Shown here in pieces: positions 1-9,634 of a stretch of 42,551 nucleotides of DNA. The first letter of the stretch is position 1, and each line of letters opens with the position of its first letter. The notes under the pieces are model-generated. The model was given only the letters and a program-made list of their open reading frames with translations. It did no database searches and was not told the DNA's origin. The stretch spans positions 1-42,551 of the forward strand of contig JAKANS010000029.1 of NCBI GenBank assembly GCA_021823625.1. The letters run 5' to 3'. The DNA is from a bacterium (GTDB lineage: Bacteria; Verrucomicrobiota; Verrucomicrobiia; Limisphaerales; J093). The position numbers were made by a program, and so were the translations under genes.

Positions 1-195
1 AGAGTGTTTCGGGGGCGCTTTGAACCTGTCCGGGGACACCCCCAAACCGTTTGGGGGCGGTCTCGGCCGCGTTGGGGGAGGTCTCCGACGCCTGGAGGGG
101 CGACCCCAAGTGCCTGGGAGGAAGGCCCCACGCATTGGAGGGGATCCCCCGCAACGGCCTGGGGGTGGCTCGAAACGGATTTGGGGAAGGCCAGC
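1..195. repeat. Degenerate 21-bp tandem repeat array (left end outside window)
   Basis: G-runs recur at about 11, 32, 53, 74, 95, 116, 137, 161 and 183, a 21-bp period with one 3-bp phase jump near 151-153. The units are diverged copies of roughly acgcnTTGGGGGaGGtccccg. Because 21 and 24 are multiples of three, all three forward frames stay open and translate to heptapeptide-like repeats (for example WGRSPT-type units), but I see no start signal or known domain. The rest of the gene-free stretch, 196-367, shows no gene or convincing terminator. It lies downstream of the minus-strand export operon. The array probably continues to the left of position 1. Confidence 0.75.
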
Positions 196-367
196 TTCGA
201 TCAGGGCGACGGTTTTCGGGCCAGATTGGTCGCGGACGTCAATCTCACCCTGGGACAAACGCTCGCGCCGACACGATTTGACCGCGAGGACCAACGGCTC
301 TGGCCGAGCTTCAAGAACTCCTCCCGTCCACGCGAACTGAAGATCGAGTTCTGACGGCGCCTCACGG

Positions 368-1702
368 TTACTCGTGCCGGAGCGCTTCGACGGGGTCCAT
401 CTCGGCGGCGCGCAAGGCCGGGTAAAGGCCGAAGACAACCCCCACCAGCGCCGAGATCGAGAAGGCCAGCAGCGGCGCCCAGAGAGTGAGAATGGTTTTC
501 ATGCCGGCAAACCAGGTCACCAGAAACGGGATGGTCAATCCCAGGGCGACGCCGATCAGGCCGCCACTCCCGGAGAGGATCACCGTCTCGACCAGGAACT
601 GCGTGGTGATGTCGCGCCGGCGGGCGCCGAGTGCCCGGCGGATGCCGATCTCGCGCGTTCGTTCGGTGACGGTGGAGAGCATGATGTTCATGATGCCGAT
701 GCCGCCGACCAGCAGGGAGATCGCGGCGATGGATCCCAGCACGATGTTGAAGATGCGCTTGGTTTGCTCCGCGCGGCGCAGCAGTTCGAGCGGCACGATC
801 ACGGCGAAGTCTTTCTTCTTGTGATTGCGGTCCATGACTTCGTCGATCGCCTGCGAGACGGGAATGACCTGGTCGGTGCGCGCCACGCGCACGGTCAGCT
901 CGTGCAATTCGACGCGCTCGGCCTCGTAACTGCCGCTGCGCATGCGGCTGAGCACCTCGCCGAAACGCGCCCTGGCGGTCTCCAGCGGGATGTACATCCG
1001 GTACAGCGTCGTCTTGGTCGGGTCGCCGGAGGCGTCCTCGCCGAGGTCTTTGCCCCGCGGATCCATCACGCCCACGACAGTGTAGTACTCGCTGCCCACG
1101 CGGACGTGCCGGCCCAGCGGTTCCTCGAGGGGAAACAGCACGGGCACCAGTTCCGCGCCCAGGACACACACGTTGGCCTTGCGCTCCATGTCCACGTCGG
1201 TGAAGAAGCGGCCTTGGGCGACGCGCTGGTTGCGCATGTCCGGGTAGGTGGGAATGGTGCCGACGATGTCGCAGTCCACGCGCCGGCTGATGTTCCACAC
1301 GTAATCGCGGATGATCCGCCCTGGCACCACGACTTCGACGCCCGGAATCGTGGCGCGGATGCGACTCAGGTCGGCGTAAGTCAGGCCGTACTGGAGGATG
1401 TAACTCTGGCTGGCTTTGTCGGTGACCTTCTGGTCCTCGGGGGGCTTGACGCTCTTGAGGATGATGTTCTGGCTGCCCAAGTTCTTGATCTGCTCCTGCG
1501 CCGCGTAACTGGCGCCTTCGCCGATGGCCAGCATGGCGATCACGGAGCAGACGCCAAAGACGATCCCCAGCACGGTCAGCAAAGAACGGAGCCGGTGCAG
1601 CCACAGGCTCTTGATGCCCAGGCGCACGGCGCGTCTCAGGCGCGTCCAGGACGAACCGGGACGGGGGCGGAAACGCAGCGACAAGGAGGCAGCGGGGTTC
1701 AT
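368..1702 (-). CDS. MacB/FtsX-type ABC transporter permease
   Basis: A 444-aa inner-membrane permease of the MacB/FtsX family, which transmits ATPase conformational change to a periplasmic adaptor rather than forming a classical pore. One N-terminal membrane helix (about 41-60) is followed by a large periplasmic MacB_PCD-like domain (about 60-310). Three C-terminal helices (about 316-341, 368-395, 405-431) form the FtsX domain, including the typical [10 protein letters not shown] and [13 protein letters not shown] segments. It is the last gene of a four-gene minus-strand operon; its ATG overlaps the stop of the ATPase gene by 4 nt, implying translational coupling. In canonical MacB the ATPase is fused to the permease, whereas here they are separate proteins. 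The substrate (macrolide, peptide, lipid or siderophore) cannot be inferred. Confidence 0.93.
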   Translation of the reverse strand: MNPAASLSLRFRPRPGSSWTRLRRAVRLGIKSLWLHRLRSLLTVLGIVFGVCSVIAMLAIGEGASYAAQEQIKNLGSQNIILKSVKPPEDQKVTDKASQSYILQYGLTYADLSRIRATIPGVEVVVPGRIIRDYVWNISRRVDCDIVGTIPTYPDMRNQRVAQGRFFTDVDMERKANVCVLGAELVPVLFPLEEPLGRHVRVGSEYYTVVGVMDPRGKDLGEDASGDPTKTTLYRMYIPLETARARFGEVLSRMRSGSYEAERVELHELTVRVARTDQVIPVSQAIDEVMDRNHKKKDFAVIVPLELLRRAEQTKRIFNIVLGSIAAISLLVGGIGIMNIMLSTVTERTREIGIRRALGARRRDITTQFLVETVILSGSGGLIGVALGLTIPFLVTWFAGMKTILTLWAPLLAFSISALVGVVFGLYPALRAAEMDPVEALRHE

Positions 1703-2385
1703 CGGCGCGTGTCGCTTTCGAGGTCGCCGTCCTTCAGGCGCAGGGCCCGACCGGCGCGCTCGGCGATCTGGGGGTCGTGGGTGACCAGGATCAGCGTCTT
1801 GCCCAGCCGGTGCAGTTCGTCGAAGACCCGCAGGATTTCGGCGCCCGAGGCCGAATCGAGGTTCCCGGTCGGCTCGTCGGCCAGGATGATCAACGGGTCG
1901 TTGACCAGCGCGCGGGCGATGGCGACACGCTGCTGCTGGCCGCCAGAAAGCTCGAACGGTTTGTGCGCGAGGCGCTCGCCCAGGCCGACGCGGCGCGCCA
2001 GTTCAATCGCGATGGCCTGGCTCTCGGCCTCTTCGCGACCCTGGTAATAAAGCGGAATCTCGATGTTCTCCACCACGCTGAGTTGCGGGATCAGATTGTA
2101 CGATTGAAAGACAAAGCCGAGCCGGGCGCCGCGGATGGCCGAGAGGGCGTCGTCGTCGAGGTCGGACACGTCGTCGCCACCGAGGAGGTAACGGCCCCCG
2201 GTGGGGCGGTCCAGGCAGCCGAGCAGATTGAGCAGGGTGGATTTGCCGCAGCCCGAAGGTCCCATGATGCTCACGTACTCGCCGGCGCCGATCGCGAAGG
2301 AAATGCCCCGCAGCGCGCGCACTGTCACCGGACCCATCCGGTACGTTTTTTCGACGCCGTTGAATTGGACGATGGGAGTGGTCAC
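1699..2385 (-). CDS. ABC transporter ATP-binding protein (MacB/LolD type)
   Basis: A 228-aa ABC ATPase energising the adjacent FtsX-type permease. All catalytic motifs are visible: Walker [10 protein letters not shown] (42-50), Q-loop Gln in FQSYN (about 94), signature [15 protein letters not shown] (146-160), Walker B IILADE (166-171) and the switch His in VTHDP (203). Length and the absence of a membrane segment fit the free-standing LolD/MacB-type ATPases. It starts 20 nt after the adaptor gene stop and overlaps the permease start by 4 nt, so the three are almost certainly co-translated. The family assignment is firm; the exported substrate is unknown. Confidence 0.95.
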   Translation of the reverse strand: MTTPIVQFNGVEKTYRMGPVTVRALRGISFAIGAGEYVSIMGPSGCGKSTLLNLLGCLDRPTGGRYLLGGDDVSDLDDDALSAIRGARLGFVFQSYNLIPQLSVVENIEIPLYYQGREEAESQAIAIELARRVGLGERLAHKPFELSGGQQQRVAIARALVNDPLIILADEPTGNLDSASGAEILRVFDELHRLGKTLILVTHDPQIAERAGRALRLKDGDLESDTRR

Positions 2386-2404
2386 GGTCGCAGCGCTGGC
2401 TCGC

Positions 2405-4351
2405 TCAAGGCTTCGCGGCCAGTGGCACCGCCGGAGCGGCTGCCGGCTTCTCGCTCTGGGCGACCGCGAGGCCGCTCCCCGCTCCAGGCGGACGCAAAAG
2501 CACGACCTCTCCTTCCTTGAGCCCGCTCTTGATCTCGACGAACTCGTCGTTGGCTTCGCCGATCTGGACCTCGCGCCGGTCCGGCTTCAGACCGCCAGCC
2601 ACGTAACAAACCTGCTTGCCGCCGGCGAGGGCGACCGATTGCACCGGCACGTACACCACGTTGGTGAGGTGATGGGCCAGAATCTCGACCTTGGCGCTCA
2701 TGCCCGGCTTCAGCCAATCGTGGGTGCCGTCGATGTTGACGGTCGTCAGGTACACCTTCATGTCCGGGTTGGCCCACATGTTTTGCGAGTCGGGCAGGAC
2801 ACCCACCTTGGCGACTTCGCCCGTGAGCACCTTGTCCGCGAAGGCATCGACCGTGATCCGCGCCTTCTGCCCTTTCTGGACTTTCTTGATGTAGGTCTCG
2901 TGGATTTTCACCTTCACGGACATCTTGGTCATGTCCGGGATGGTGATGATGGACTGGCGCTCGCGGACGGTCGCGCCTTCGCGAATGCGTTCCTGGTCGC
3001 CGTAGAAAATCATCCCCTGGCCCGCGCCGCCATAGACCACCAAGCCCGGCTTCTGGGCGGTAATGACGCACTTGGCGAGCTGTTCCTTGAACTCCTTAAG
3101 CTGGCGCGACTGGATGTTGTTCTGGCCTTGGGCGGACTTCAGCTTGGCCTCGGCCTGGGCCATCTTCGATATCGCCGCCTTGCGCGCCCGGTCGAGCTCG
3201 CGCACCGCCTCGGAGTACTTGGAGAGCGTCTCTTCCGCCGTCTTGGGGAATTCGTACTTCAAGAACAAGCGCTCGGCGGTTTCGGCCGATTGGAGTTTCA
3301 GCTTGCTGTTGTCGAACCCGATGTCGTCCTGCTGAAAATCGGTCTTGGTCAGGAATCCTTTTTCGAGCAGGCGCCGCGTGCCTTCCAGCTTGGTCTCGGC
3401 CTGGCGCAGTTCCTTCTCGGTGGTCTGTTTGTCGTCCTGGAGTTTCCGGAGCTTCTGCATCGCCTCGCCGTCGCTGAGCTTGTCGAGGCTTGCGTATTTG
3501 GAGAAATCCACGAGGACGGCGGGAGCCGGCGTGGCGGTGTCGGCGGCCGGGTCCGGGCTGGCCGGTGGGGTGGCGGCCGGTGACTGCGGGGCGGTCGAGG
3601 TGCCGTTCGTGGGTTGGACTTCGTTCGCGGGCGGGGGAACGGTGACCCACACGGTCACATGCCCGGTCAGTTTGTTCGTGTCCGGCAGCAGGGTCTGGGT
3701 CGCGACCGGAGTCGTCCCCGGCTGGGGGTTGACCGCCTTGGGTGGGTCCGGGGTGGGCGGGGTGGCGAGGGCGCGATTGGTCTCCGCGGCGGCCAACAAC
3801 TGGTCGAGTCCGAGCTGGTCCACCACCTTGTCGGCCGTCTCCTCGCCCAGGTATTTCCCGAAGTCCATCCGCGCGAACCGGGCCTTCTGTTCCGCAGCGC
3901 GGATGTCGCTGGTGTTCTGGTTGAGCTGGATTTCGTAAGCTTGCTGGGCGTCGATGAGCGACGCGGCGGCGGACTGGCACTGGATCTCCTGCTGGGTGAT
4001 TTGCTTCTGAAGTTCGGACGAATCGAGCTCGACCAGGACTTTGTTCGTGCGGATGTCCTCGTCGGTGACCTGGTACCCTTCTTCGACGATCTTCAGAATC
4101 TTGATGCCTTGGTAGCCGACGCGCGCCTCGCATTTGATTTCCTGGAATTCGAGGGCCTGGAGGCTCCCGCCTTCGACCACCTGGATGTCCAGCGGGCCGC
4201 GCCGGGCGGTGAAGCGCAGCCCGCCGCCCGCGCCTTTGCCGCCGCCGCGGAAGACGAGGAACAGCAGAATAACCACACCACCAGCCGCGATCGCCACCCG
4301 CACCCTTCGCCGGGGGCGGATGGCCGCCCAAATTTCACGGAGCTTTGGCAT
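2405..4351 (-). CDS. HlyD/MacA-family periplasmic adaptor subunit with long P/T-rich insert
   Basis: A 648-aa membrane-fusion protein that would bridge the permease to the outer-membrane channel. The start is taken at the ATG giving MPKLREIWAA, 16 nt inside the end of the TolC-like gene; the frame is open further upstream but that part has shadow composition. A basic N-terminus and one membrane anchor (about 19-34) precede the barrel and lipoyl-like segments. A helical hairpin follows, and the C-terminal beta-barrel part contains a conserved region around VKIHETYIKKVQKGQ. MacA/HlyD adaptors are usually about 350-450 aa. The excess length comes from a Pro/Thr/Ala-rich segment (about 196-278) and a long coiled-coil segment (about 290-440). 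The operon order and the match to ABC-type tripartite pumps support the role. Confidence 0.88.
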   Translation of the reverse strand: MPKLREIWAAIRPRRRVRVAIAAGGVVILLFLVFRGGGKGAGGGLRFTARRGPLDIQVVEGGSLQALEFQEIKCEARVGYQGIKILKIVEEGYQVTDEDIRTNKVLVELDSSELQKQITQQEIQCQSAAASLIDAQQAYEIQLNQNTSDIRAAEQKARFARMDFGKYLGEETADKVVDQLGLDQLLAAAETNRALATPPTPDPPKAVNPQPGTTPVATQTLLPDTNKLTGHVTVWVTVPPPANEVQPTNGTSTAPQSPAATPPASPDPAADTATPAPAVLVDFSKYASLDKLSDGEAMQKLRKLQDDKQTTEKELRQAETKLEGTRRLLEKGFLTKTDFQQDDIGFDNSKLKLQSAETAERLFLKYEFPKTAEETLSKYSEAVRELDRARKAAISKMAQAEAKLKSAQGQNNIQSRQLKEFKEQLAKCVITAQKPGLVVYGGAGQGMIFYGDQERIREGATVRERQSIITIPDMTKMSVKVKIHETYIKKVQKGQKARITVDAFADKVLTGEVAKVGVLPDSQNMWANPDMKVYLTTVNIDGTHDWLKPGMSAKVEILAHHLTNVVYVPVQSVALAGGKQVCYVAGGLKPDRREVQIGEANDEFVEIKSGLKEGEVVLLRPPGAGSGLAVAQSEKPAAAPAVPLAAKP

Positions 4352-6101
4352 TTTCCAATTCCTCCCACTGGCCGTTGTCTTTGATGTACAGGATGCCCAT
4401 GTTGTCCCAGAACTGGAGCCGCGCGATCGTGTGGCCCACCAGGGCCTGGGTGCGGGCGTTGCGCGATTGGAGCAGCGCCGTCTGCGCGTCCACCTGGTCC
4501 TGGGCCCGCGCCCGGCCGATTTCCGCGAGCAACTCCTGTTCTTCGACGCGCCGCTCGGCAAGCTTCACGCCGATGTCGTTGATCTCGAAAGTCCGCTTCG
4601 CCTGCTCGAGCGTGCGCCAGCTATCGCGCACCTCCAGTTCGATTTCGTCGTGGCGCTGGGAGAGAGCGCGCGCGGCCTGCTCCTGAGCGATCAACGCCTG
4701 GCGGTAGGCGTTGCGTTCGGCCGTCCGCTCGAACGGCAAATCCACGATGAGGCCGGCGTTCCAACGGTAGCGGTTCGGGTCCGGCACCGGGAAACCCGAG
4801 GTTTGCTGGGGCGGACTGCTGATGCTGGCGGCGGCGTTCAGGTCCACCTGCGTCTTGAGCGCGTCAGCGGCGAGCTTAACCTGGCGTTGGGAATCGGCGA
4901 ACTGGTCGTGCTGGTTCTGGTAGTCCAGCCGGGCTTCGAGCGCCACCCGGATCGAATCCTCCACCTTGATGTTGGGGTGGTGGATCACTAATTCGGTCAA
5001 CTCGCGATCGTCGAGCACGACCAGGGCATCCACCGGCAGGCCGAGTTTGATTTTGAAATTGTCCAGCGACTGCTTGTAGTTCCGCACCCCCTCGATCCAA
5101 TTGCTCTCCGCCGTGAGCTCGTCCGTCTCGAGCCGGCCCAGGTCCGACTGCGTGCGCCGGCCTTCCTGCGCGAGCGCCCGGATTTGCTCGCGGTTGCGCC
5201 GCGCGCTGCCGAGGCGCAAGAACGCGTTCCGACAGGCGTCCCGGCTGCTCAGGATGTTGTAGTAGTCGCGGGCAATATTCACGCTGAAGGATTTGCGGAA
5301 GCGGACGAAGTCGCGCACCTGGTACAAGAGGTTGCGCTCGCTTTGCGTCAGCGATTCGAGGTCGCGTTTGTAGCCGGCATTGCGCAGCAATGGCCGCGTA
5401 AAGGTGGCGCCCAACTGGGAGTTGGCGGCCGAACTCCCCCCGCTGGCGAGGAACCGGGTGAAATCGCTCGTGAAGGCCGCGCTGATCCGGCCGATGTCGC
5501 GCAACAGCCAGCTCACCCCCACCGAGCCGTCCGCGCGGACCAGGCTTTGTTCCACCAGATCGTCGCTGATGATGGGTTTGGGTTTACCGGTGATCTCGTC
5601 GATTTCGTAGCGGACCAGTTTCTCCGTCTGGACGGCGTAATTGACACTGCCCGACCCGGAGAACAGCGGTGCGAACTGGTGCCGGCTCAGCGTGTACGAA
5701 AGCGCCGCGAGGTAGAGCTGCTCTTTGCTGTTCTGGTAAACCCGGCTGTGGTGGACGGCGATTCCCAGCGCGGTGTCAAGCGAGAGCACGGCGGCGCCGC
5801 ACTCGATTTCGCCCGCCGACCCCAGAAACGCCGCGGCTTGTTCGAGCTTGGGCAACTCGTCCAGCGAGACCGTGTTCGTCTGGTCCAAGGTGAAGTGAGG
5901 GTCCATGTTCACGACCTGGCGGGACTTGGCGGCGATGGTGCCGTAGGCTGCCTTGTCGGCGGACTCGCGGTAATGCCGGGCGGAACAGCCCGCGAGCGCC
6001 AGCGCCAGCACACTGGCCCAAGCGCGGAAACCCCAATGCGGCCGTGCCGGTGCGGGCGCACCGACTGGAGCCAGCCTGGCGGGTCTGGTTCTCGAAGACA
6101 T
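4335..6101 (-). CDS. TolC-family outer membrane efflux lipoprotein
   Basis: Outer-membrane channel component of the tripartite pump, 588 aa from the ATG at 6101; an in-frame TTG at 6122 would add seven residues. The N-terminus has a hydrophobic stretch ending in a lipobox-like LALAGCSA, so the protein is probably lipid-anchored as in OprM-type factors. Two long alpha-helical repeats rich in Glu, Arg, Leu and Gln follow, with the typical pattern of RNLLYQVRDFVRFR and TFEINDIGVKLAERRVEEQE. The final helices end at WDNMGILYIKDNG. It is the first gene of the operon, and its end overlaps the adaptor start by 17 nt. Length is slightly above the usual 450-500 aa of the family. Confidence 0.88.
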   Translation of the reverse strand: MSSRTRPARLAPVGAPAPARPHWGFRAWASVLALALAGCSARHYRESADKAAYGTIAAKSRQVVNMDPHFTLDQTNTVSLDELPKLEQAAAFLGSAGEIECGAAVLSLDTALGIAVHHSRVYQNSKEQLYLAALSYTLSRHQFAPLFSGSGSVNYAVQTEKLVRYEIDEITGKPKPIISDDLVEQSLVRADGSVGVSWLLRDIGRISAAFTSDFTRFLASGGSSAANSQLGATFTRPLLRNAGYKRDLESLTQSERNLLYQVRDFVRFRKSFSVNIARDYYNILSSRDACRNAFLRLGSARRNREQIRALAQEGRRTQSDLGRLETDELTAESNWIEGVRNYKQSLDNFKIKLGLPVDALVVLDDRELTELVIHHPNIKVEDSIRVALEARLDYQNQHDQFADSQRQVKLAADALKTQVDLNAAASISSPPQQTSGFPVPDPNRYRWNAGLIVDLPFERTAERNAYRQALIAQEQAARALSQRHDEIELEVRDSWRTLEQAKRTFEINDIGVKLAERRVEEQELLAEIGRARAQDQVDAQTALLQSRNARTQALVGHTIARLQFWDNMGILYIKDNGQWEELENAKAP

Positions 6102-6133
6102 GTTTGGCGGCACAAAGCGCAACTGGGCGACGC

Positions 6134-6139
6134 ACTATA
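6134..6139 (-). promoter_or_regulatory. Possible -10 box for the TolC-adaptor-ABC operon
   Basis: On the minus strand TATAGT lies 32 nt before the ATG at 6101 and 11 nt before an alternative TTG start at 6122. The -35 partner is unclear: TTGTCG is 14 nt away and TTGCAT is 19 nt away, neither with good spacing. No Shine-Dalgarno sequence is seen before either start. Confidence 0.35.
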
Positions 6140-6324
6140 TTTGCCGGTCGCCTCGACAATGCAACACCTTTAGACCGCGAAAGTAGCGATCCGGCACGCT
6201 GGGATGTCCCGGTGCGCTCCAGATCAACTCCGGGCACGGAATCGGGTCCGCCGCGGGACTTGGCGGAAGGCGCGGCTGGCTGGCTGGAGCGGCCAGGCCA
6301 GCCGTCGTCGCTGCAAGCTTCGCC

Positions 6325-6354
6325 GTGACACCCGCGCGCCCCTTCTGGCATAAC
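6325..6354 (+). promoter_or_regulatory. Putative lysA promoter, leaderless type
   Basis: GTGACA (6325-6330), an 18-bp spacer and CATAAC (6349-6354) resemble a sigma70 promoter. The -10 box ends only 8 nt before the lysA ATG, so transcription would begin at or next to the start codon. No Shine-Dalgarno is present. Confidence 0.45.
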
Positions 6355-6362
6355 ACCGCGCC

Positions 6363-7661
6363 ATGCATGACTTTCGTTATGTTCAGGGCGGGCTGCGCTG
6401 CGAAGGACTCGCCGTCGAGACGCTGGCCCGGCGTTTCGGCACGCCGCTCTTCGTCTATTCCCAGCACACGCTCACGGACCATTTCCAGAAACTGGACGCC
6501 GCTTTGGCGCCGGTGGACCACTGGATTTGCTACGCCATCAAAGCGAACTCGAGCCTGGCGATCCTGCGGAGCTTCGCCCAGCTCGGCGCCGGCTTCGACG
6601 TCGTCAGCGGTGGCGAACTCCAGCGGGTGATCGCCGCGGGCGGCGAGCCGGGGCGCTGCGTTTTTGCCGGCGTGGCCAAGACCGCGGCGGAGATCGAGTA
6701 CGCGCTCCGCCAGGGCGTTTATTGCTTCAACGTCGAGAGCGAGCCGGAACTGGCGCGGATCGACCGCGTCGCGGCGCGCCTCAAAATGCGCGCCCCCGTG
6801 GCCGTGCGGGTGAACCCCAACGTGGACGCGCACACGCACGCGAAGATCACCACCGGCACGTACGCGAACAAGTTCGGCATCGCGTTCGAGGAGGTCGAAG
6901 ACGTGTACGCGCGGGCGGCGCGGCTGAAGTGGCTCCACCTCCGTGGCATCCAGATGCACATCGGCTCGCAATTGACGACGGTCGCGCCGTTCCGGCAGGC
7001 GGTCGAACGCGTGGCGCCGCTGGCGGAGAAGCTTGCGGCCCGGCATGGCTTCGAGTTTTTCAGCATCGGGGGCGGCATCGGCATCGTGTATGAGCCGGCG
7101 CTGGCCAGCGGCGAGGCGCGGTGGTGGCGCTCGCCCGCCGGGAAGAAGATTCTGACGCCCGACCGCTACGCGGCCACGCTGCTCCCGCAACTCCGGCGGC
7201 TGGGCCTGAAGATCCTGCTCGAACCGGGCCGGTTCCTGGTCGGCAACGCCGGCATTCTCGTGACGCGGGTCGAGTACGTGAAGCAGACCGGGCGGAAGCG
7301 CTTCGTCATCGTGGATGCCGCCATGAACGACCTCGTCCGCCCGGCGTTTTACGACGCTTACCACGAGATCGTGCCGGTGCGGCGCCTGGCGGGCACGACG
7401 GTCGAATCCGACGTGGTCGGCGGCATCTGCGAGTCCGGCGATTACTTCGCCAAGGACCGCCCGCTGGCGAAGGTGGGCGAAGGCGACTTGCTCGCGTTGT
7501 TGAGCGCCGGCGCCTACGGCTCGGTGATGGGGTCGAATTACAACTCCCGCCCGTTCGCCGCCGAAGTGTTGGTGCGGGGCCGGCAGGCGGCGCTGGTCCG
7601 CGAGCGCCAGCCCGTGGCCGACATCTGGCGCGGCGAGCGCGTGGCGCCCTGGCAAGGATGA
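6363..7661 (+). CDS. lysA: Diaminopimelate decarboxylase
   Basis: A 432-aa PLP enzyme of fold type III that decarboxylates meso-diaminopimelate to L-lysine, the last step of lysine synthesis. The Schiff-base lysine is in YAIKANSS (K60). HIGSQL (about 200) and the glycine-rich FFSIGGGIGI bind the PLP phosphate. CESGDYF (C356) supplies the active-site cysteine and acidic residues at the dimer interface, and SAGAYGSVMGSNYN closes the C-terminal barrel. Length matches the family. It stands alone, with its own promoter. The other DAP-pathway gene in the window, dapL, is 16 kb away, so lysine genes are dispersed here. Confidence 0.95.
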   Translation: MHDFRYVQGGLRCEGLAVETLARRFGTPLFVYSQHTLTDHFQKLDAALAPVDHWICYAIKANSSLAILRSFAQLGAGFDVVSGGELQRVIAAGGEPGRCVFAGVAKTAAEIEYALRQGVYCFNVESEPELARIDRVAARLKMRAPVAVRVNPNVDAHTHAKITTGTYANKFGIAFEEVEDVYARAARLKWLHLRGIQMHIGSQLTTVAPFRQAVERVAPLAEKLAARHGFEFFSIGGGIGIVYEPALASGEARWWRSPAGKKILTPDRYAATLLPQLRRLGLKILLEPGRFLVGNAGILVTRVEYVKQTGRKRFVIVDAAMNDLVRPAFYDAYHEIVPVRRLAGTTVESDVVGGICESGDYFAKDRPLAKVGEGDLLALLSAGAYGSVMGSNYNSRPFAAEVLVRGRQAALVRERQPVADIWRGERVAPWQG

Positions 7662-7735
7662 GCGCCGTGGTGCGCCGGGCCTGGCAGTGGCTGACGCGGC
7701 GCCGGAGGTTTTTCGGGAAGCCTTCGCGGCGTGGG

Positions 7736-7762
7736 TTGCCGTGGCGGGCGGGATTGTGTAAT
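7736..7762 (+). promoter_or_regulatory. Weak candidate promoter for grpE-dnaJ
   Basis: TTGCCG (7736-7741) and TGTAAT (7757-7762) are separated by 15 bp, shorter than ideal, and lie 27 nt before the grpE ATG. No CIRCE-type inverted repeat (HrcA operator) is seen in 7662-7789. Confidence 0.3.
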
Positions 7763-7789
7763 TTCGGCGTTCCGTTTGGGACCAAGACG

Positions 7790-8401
7790 ATGAGTAACGA
7801 CACGAAGACAACCAACGAAACGCCCGCTGTCGATCCGGCCACCGCGGCCGCAGCCGGTCCGGCCGAGCCCGCCGCCGTCGAACCCGTGGCGACCGTGGCC
7901 CCCGAGCCGTTCACCGCGGCGCAGATCGCCGATTTGCAGGCCCGCGCCGCCAAGGCCGATGAGTTTTGGGATCGCTACGTGCGCGCGGTCGCCGAGCTGG
8001 ACAATTACCGCAAACGCGCCGCCCGCGAACGCACCGAGGCGATCCAGTACGCGAACGAAAGCCTGCTCAGCAAGCTGCTGCCGGTGCTGGACAATTTCGA
8101 GATGGCCCTGAACGCCGCTAGCGAACCGGCCGCCAGCGCCGAGTCCATCAAAACCGGCGTGGCGATGATCAGCGGCCAGTTGCGCCAGGCCCTCGGCGAG
8201 GCCGGCCTCGAGGAACTGGACGCCGCCGGCCAGGCTTTCGACCCGAACCTCCACGAGGCTGTGGCGCAGCTCGAATCGGCCGAGGTGCCGGAGGGCCAGG
8301 TGTTGCATCGACTCCGCAAAGGCTATCGCCTGCGGGGGCGGCTACTGCGCCCGGCCAGCGTGGTCGTGGCCAAGGCACCGGCGGCGGCCACGCCCGCTTA
8401 A
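7790..8401 (+). CDS. grpE: Nucleotide exchange factor GrpE
   Basis: A 203-aa GrpE, the ADP/ATP exchange factor of DnaK. The start is the ATG giving [10 protein letters not shown]; the frame is open far upstream only because it overlaps lysA. A disordered Ala/Pro/Glu-rich N-terminus (about 1-50) is followed by the long dimerising helix with the family motif [16 protein letters not shown] (about 65-80). [12 protein letters not shown] and the C-terminal beta-wing (around [12 protein letters not shown]) are also present. dnaJ begins 11 nt after its stop, so the two form a chaperone operon; dnaK is not in the window. Confidence 0.93.
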   Translation: MSNDTKTTNETPAVDPATAAAAGPAEPAAVEPVATVAPEPFTAAQIADLQARAAKADEFWDRYVRAVAELDNYRKRAARERTEAIQYANESLLSKLLPVLDNFEMALNAASEPAASAESIKTGVAMISGQLRQALGEAGLEELDAAGQAFDPNLHEAVAQLESAEVPEGQVLHRLRKGYRLRGRLLRPASVVVAKAPAAATPA

Positions 8402-8412
8402 CCCGCCCAGTC

Positions 8413-9582
8413 ATGGCCAAACGCGACTACTACGAAATCCTTGGCGTCGAGCGGGGCGCCAGCGACGAGGAAATCAAAAAGGCGTACCGCAAGCTCGCGG
8501 TCAAACTCCACCCCGACAAGAACGCCGGCGACAAGTCGGCCGAGGAAAAGTTCAAAGAACTGGGCGAAGCCTACGAGGCGCTGAGCGATCCGCAGAAGCG
8601 CGCCGCCTACGACCAGTACGGCCACGCGGCCTTCGATCCGCGAGTGCGGGCGGGGGCGGGGGCGGCCAGCCGGGGCGGCGGGGGCGGTTTCGGCGGATTC
8701 CACGATCCGTTCGAGATTTTCCGCGAAGTGTTCGGCGGCGGCGGGGGCGGCAGCATTTTCGACGACCTTTTCCAAGGCCAGTCCCGCCGCGATCCCAGTG
8801 GCGCCGAACGCGGATCGGATTTGCGTTACGATCTCGAAATCACTTTCGAGGAGGCGACCCGGGGGTGCGAAAAAGTCGTCACGTTGTCCAAGGCGGCGAC
8901 GTGCGACGACTGCCATGGCTCGGGCGCCGAGGCCGGCTCGGGTCGCAAGAGCTGCCCGGCCTGCGGCGGGCGGGGCAGTGTGGAGCAGGTGCTGGGCGGG
9001 TTCATGCGCGTGCGCCAGACCTGCCCGCGTTGCGGGGGCACCGGCCGGGTGGTCGAACGGCCGTGCCGGAGTTGTCGCGGCACGGGCCAGCGCGAGAAGA
9101 ACGCGCCAGTGACCATCCGGATCCCGGCGGGGGTGGACACCGGCACGCGGCTGCGGTCCACCGGCAACGGCGAGGCGGGCCTCCGCGGCGGACCGCCGGG
9201 CGACCTTTACGTGGTTCTGCACGTCCAGCCGCACGACATTTTTCAGCGCGATGGCGACGACCTGCTTTGCGAGGTGCCGATCAGTTTCGTGCAAGCGGCC
9301 CTGGGCGCCGAGCTGGCCGTGCCGACGCTGGACGGTTCGGCGCACATCCGCATCCCCGCCGGGACGCAGACCGGGACGGTTTTCCGGCTCAAGGGCAAAG
9401 GGGTGCGCAACGTCCAGGGCCACGGCGTCGGCGACCTGCACGTGCGGGTGGTGGTGGAAGTCCCCAACCGGCTGACTGGCATCCAGAAAACCAAGCTCGA
9501 AGAGTTCGCCGCGCTCTGCGACGCGAACACGAATCCGCGCGGCAAGAGTTTCTGGGACCGCGCCAAAGACATCTTTTCCTGA
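8413..9582 (+). CDS. dnaJ: Molecular chaperone DnaJ (type I Hsp40)
   Basis: A 389-aa DnaJ with the full type I architecture: J domain (1-70) with HPD at 33-35, a Gly/Phe-rich linker (about 75-120), and four zinc-binding CxxCxGxG-type repeats between about 164 and 226 ([32 protein letters not shown]). Two C-terminal substrate-binding beta-domains follow. It stimulates DnaK ATP hydrolysis and delivers unfolded clients. It lies 11 nt downstream of grpE and is presumably co-expressed with it. Confidence 0.97.
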   Translation: MAKRDYYEILGVERGASDEEIKKAYRKLAVKLHPDKNAGDKSAEEKFKELGEAYEALSDPQKRAAYDQYGHAAFDPRVRAGAGAASRGGGGGFGGFHDPFEIFREVFGGGGGGSIFDDLFQGQSRRDPSGAERGSDLRYDLEITFEEATRGCEKVVTLSKAATCDDCHGSGAEAGSGRKSCPACGGRGSVEQVLGGFMRVRQTCPRCGGTGRVVERPCRSCRGTGQREKNAPVTIRIPAGVDTGTRLRSTGNGEAGLRGGPPGDLYVVLHVQPHDIFQRDGDDLLCEVPISFVQAALGAELAVPTLDGSAHIRIPAGTQTGTVFRLKGKGVRNVQGHGVGDLHVRVVVEVPNRLTGIQKTKLEEFAALCDANTNPRGKSFWDRAKDIFS

Positions 9583-9634
9583 CCGCGGCCAGCCGGGCTT
9601 CCAACCGGCACCCGCGACGGCGAGGATCTTTCCG

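Noticed and set aside
2201..3583. Long antisense ORF (460 aa) over the ATPase and adaptor genes, and similar long antisense ORFs over lysA, subtilase and the kinase
   Set aside because: They are mirror frames of high-GC coding sequence with His/Arg/Asp-rich translations and no domains.
7662..7789. Possible heat-shock operator before grpE
   Set aside because: No CIRCE inverted repeat (TTAGCACTC-N9-GAGTGCTAA) or clear sigma32-like promoter is present.
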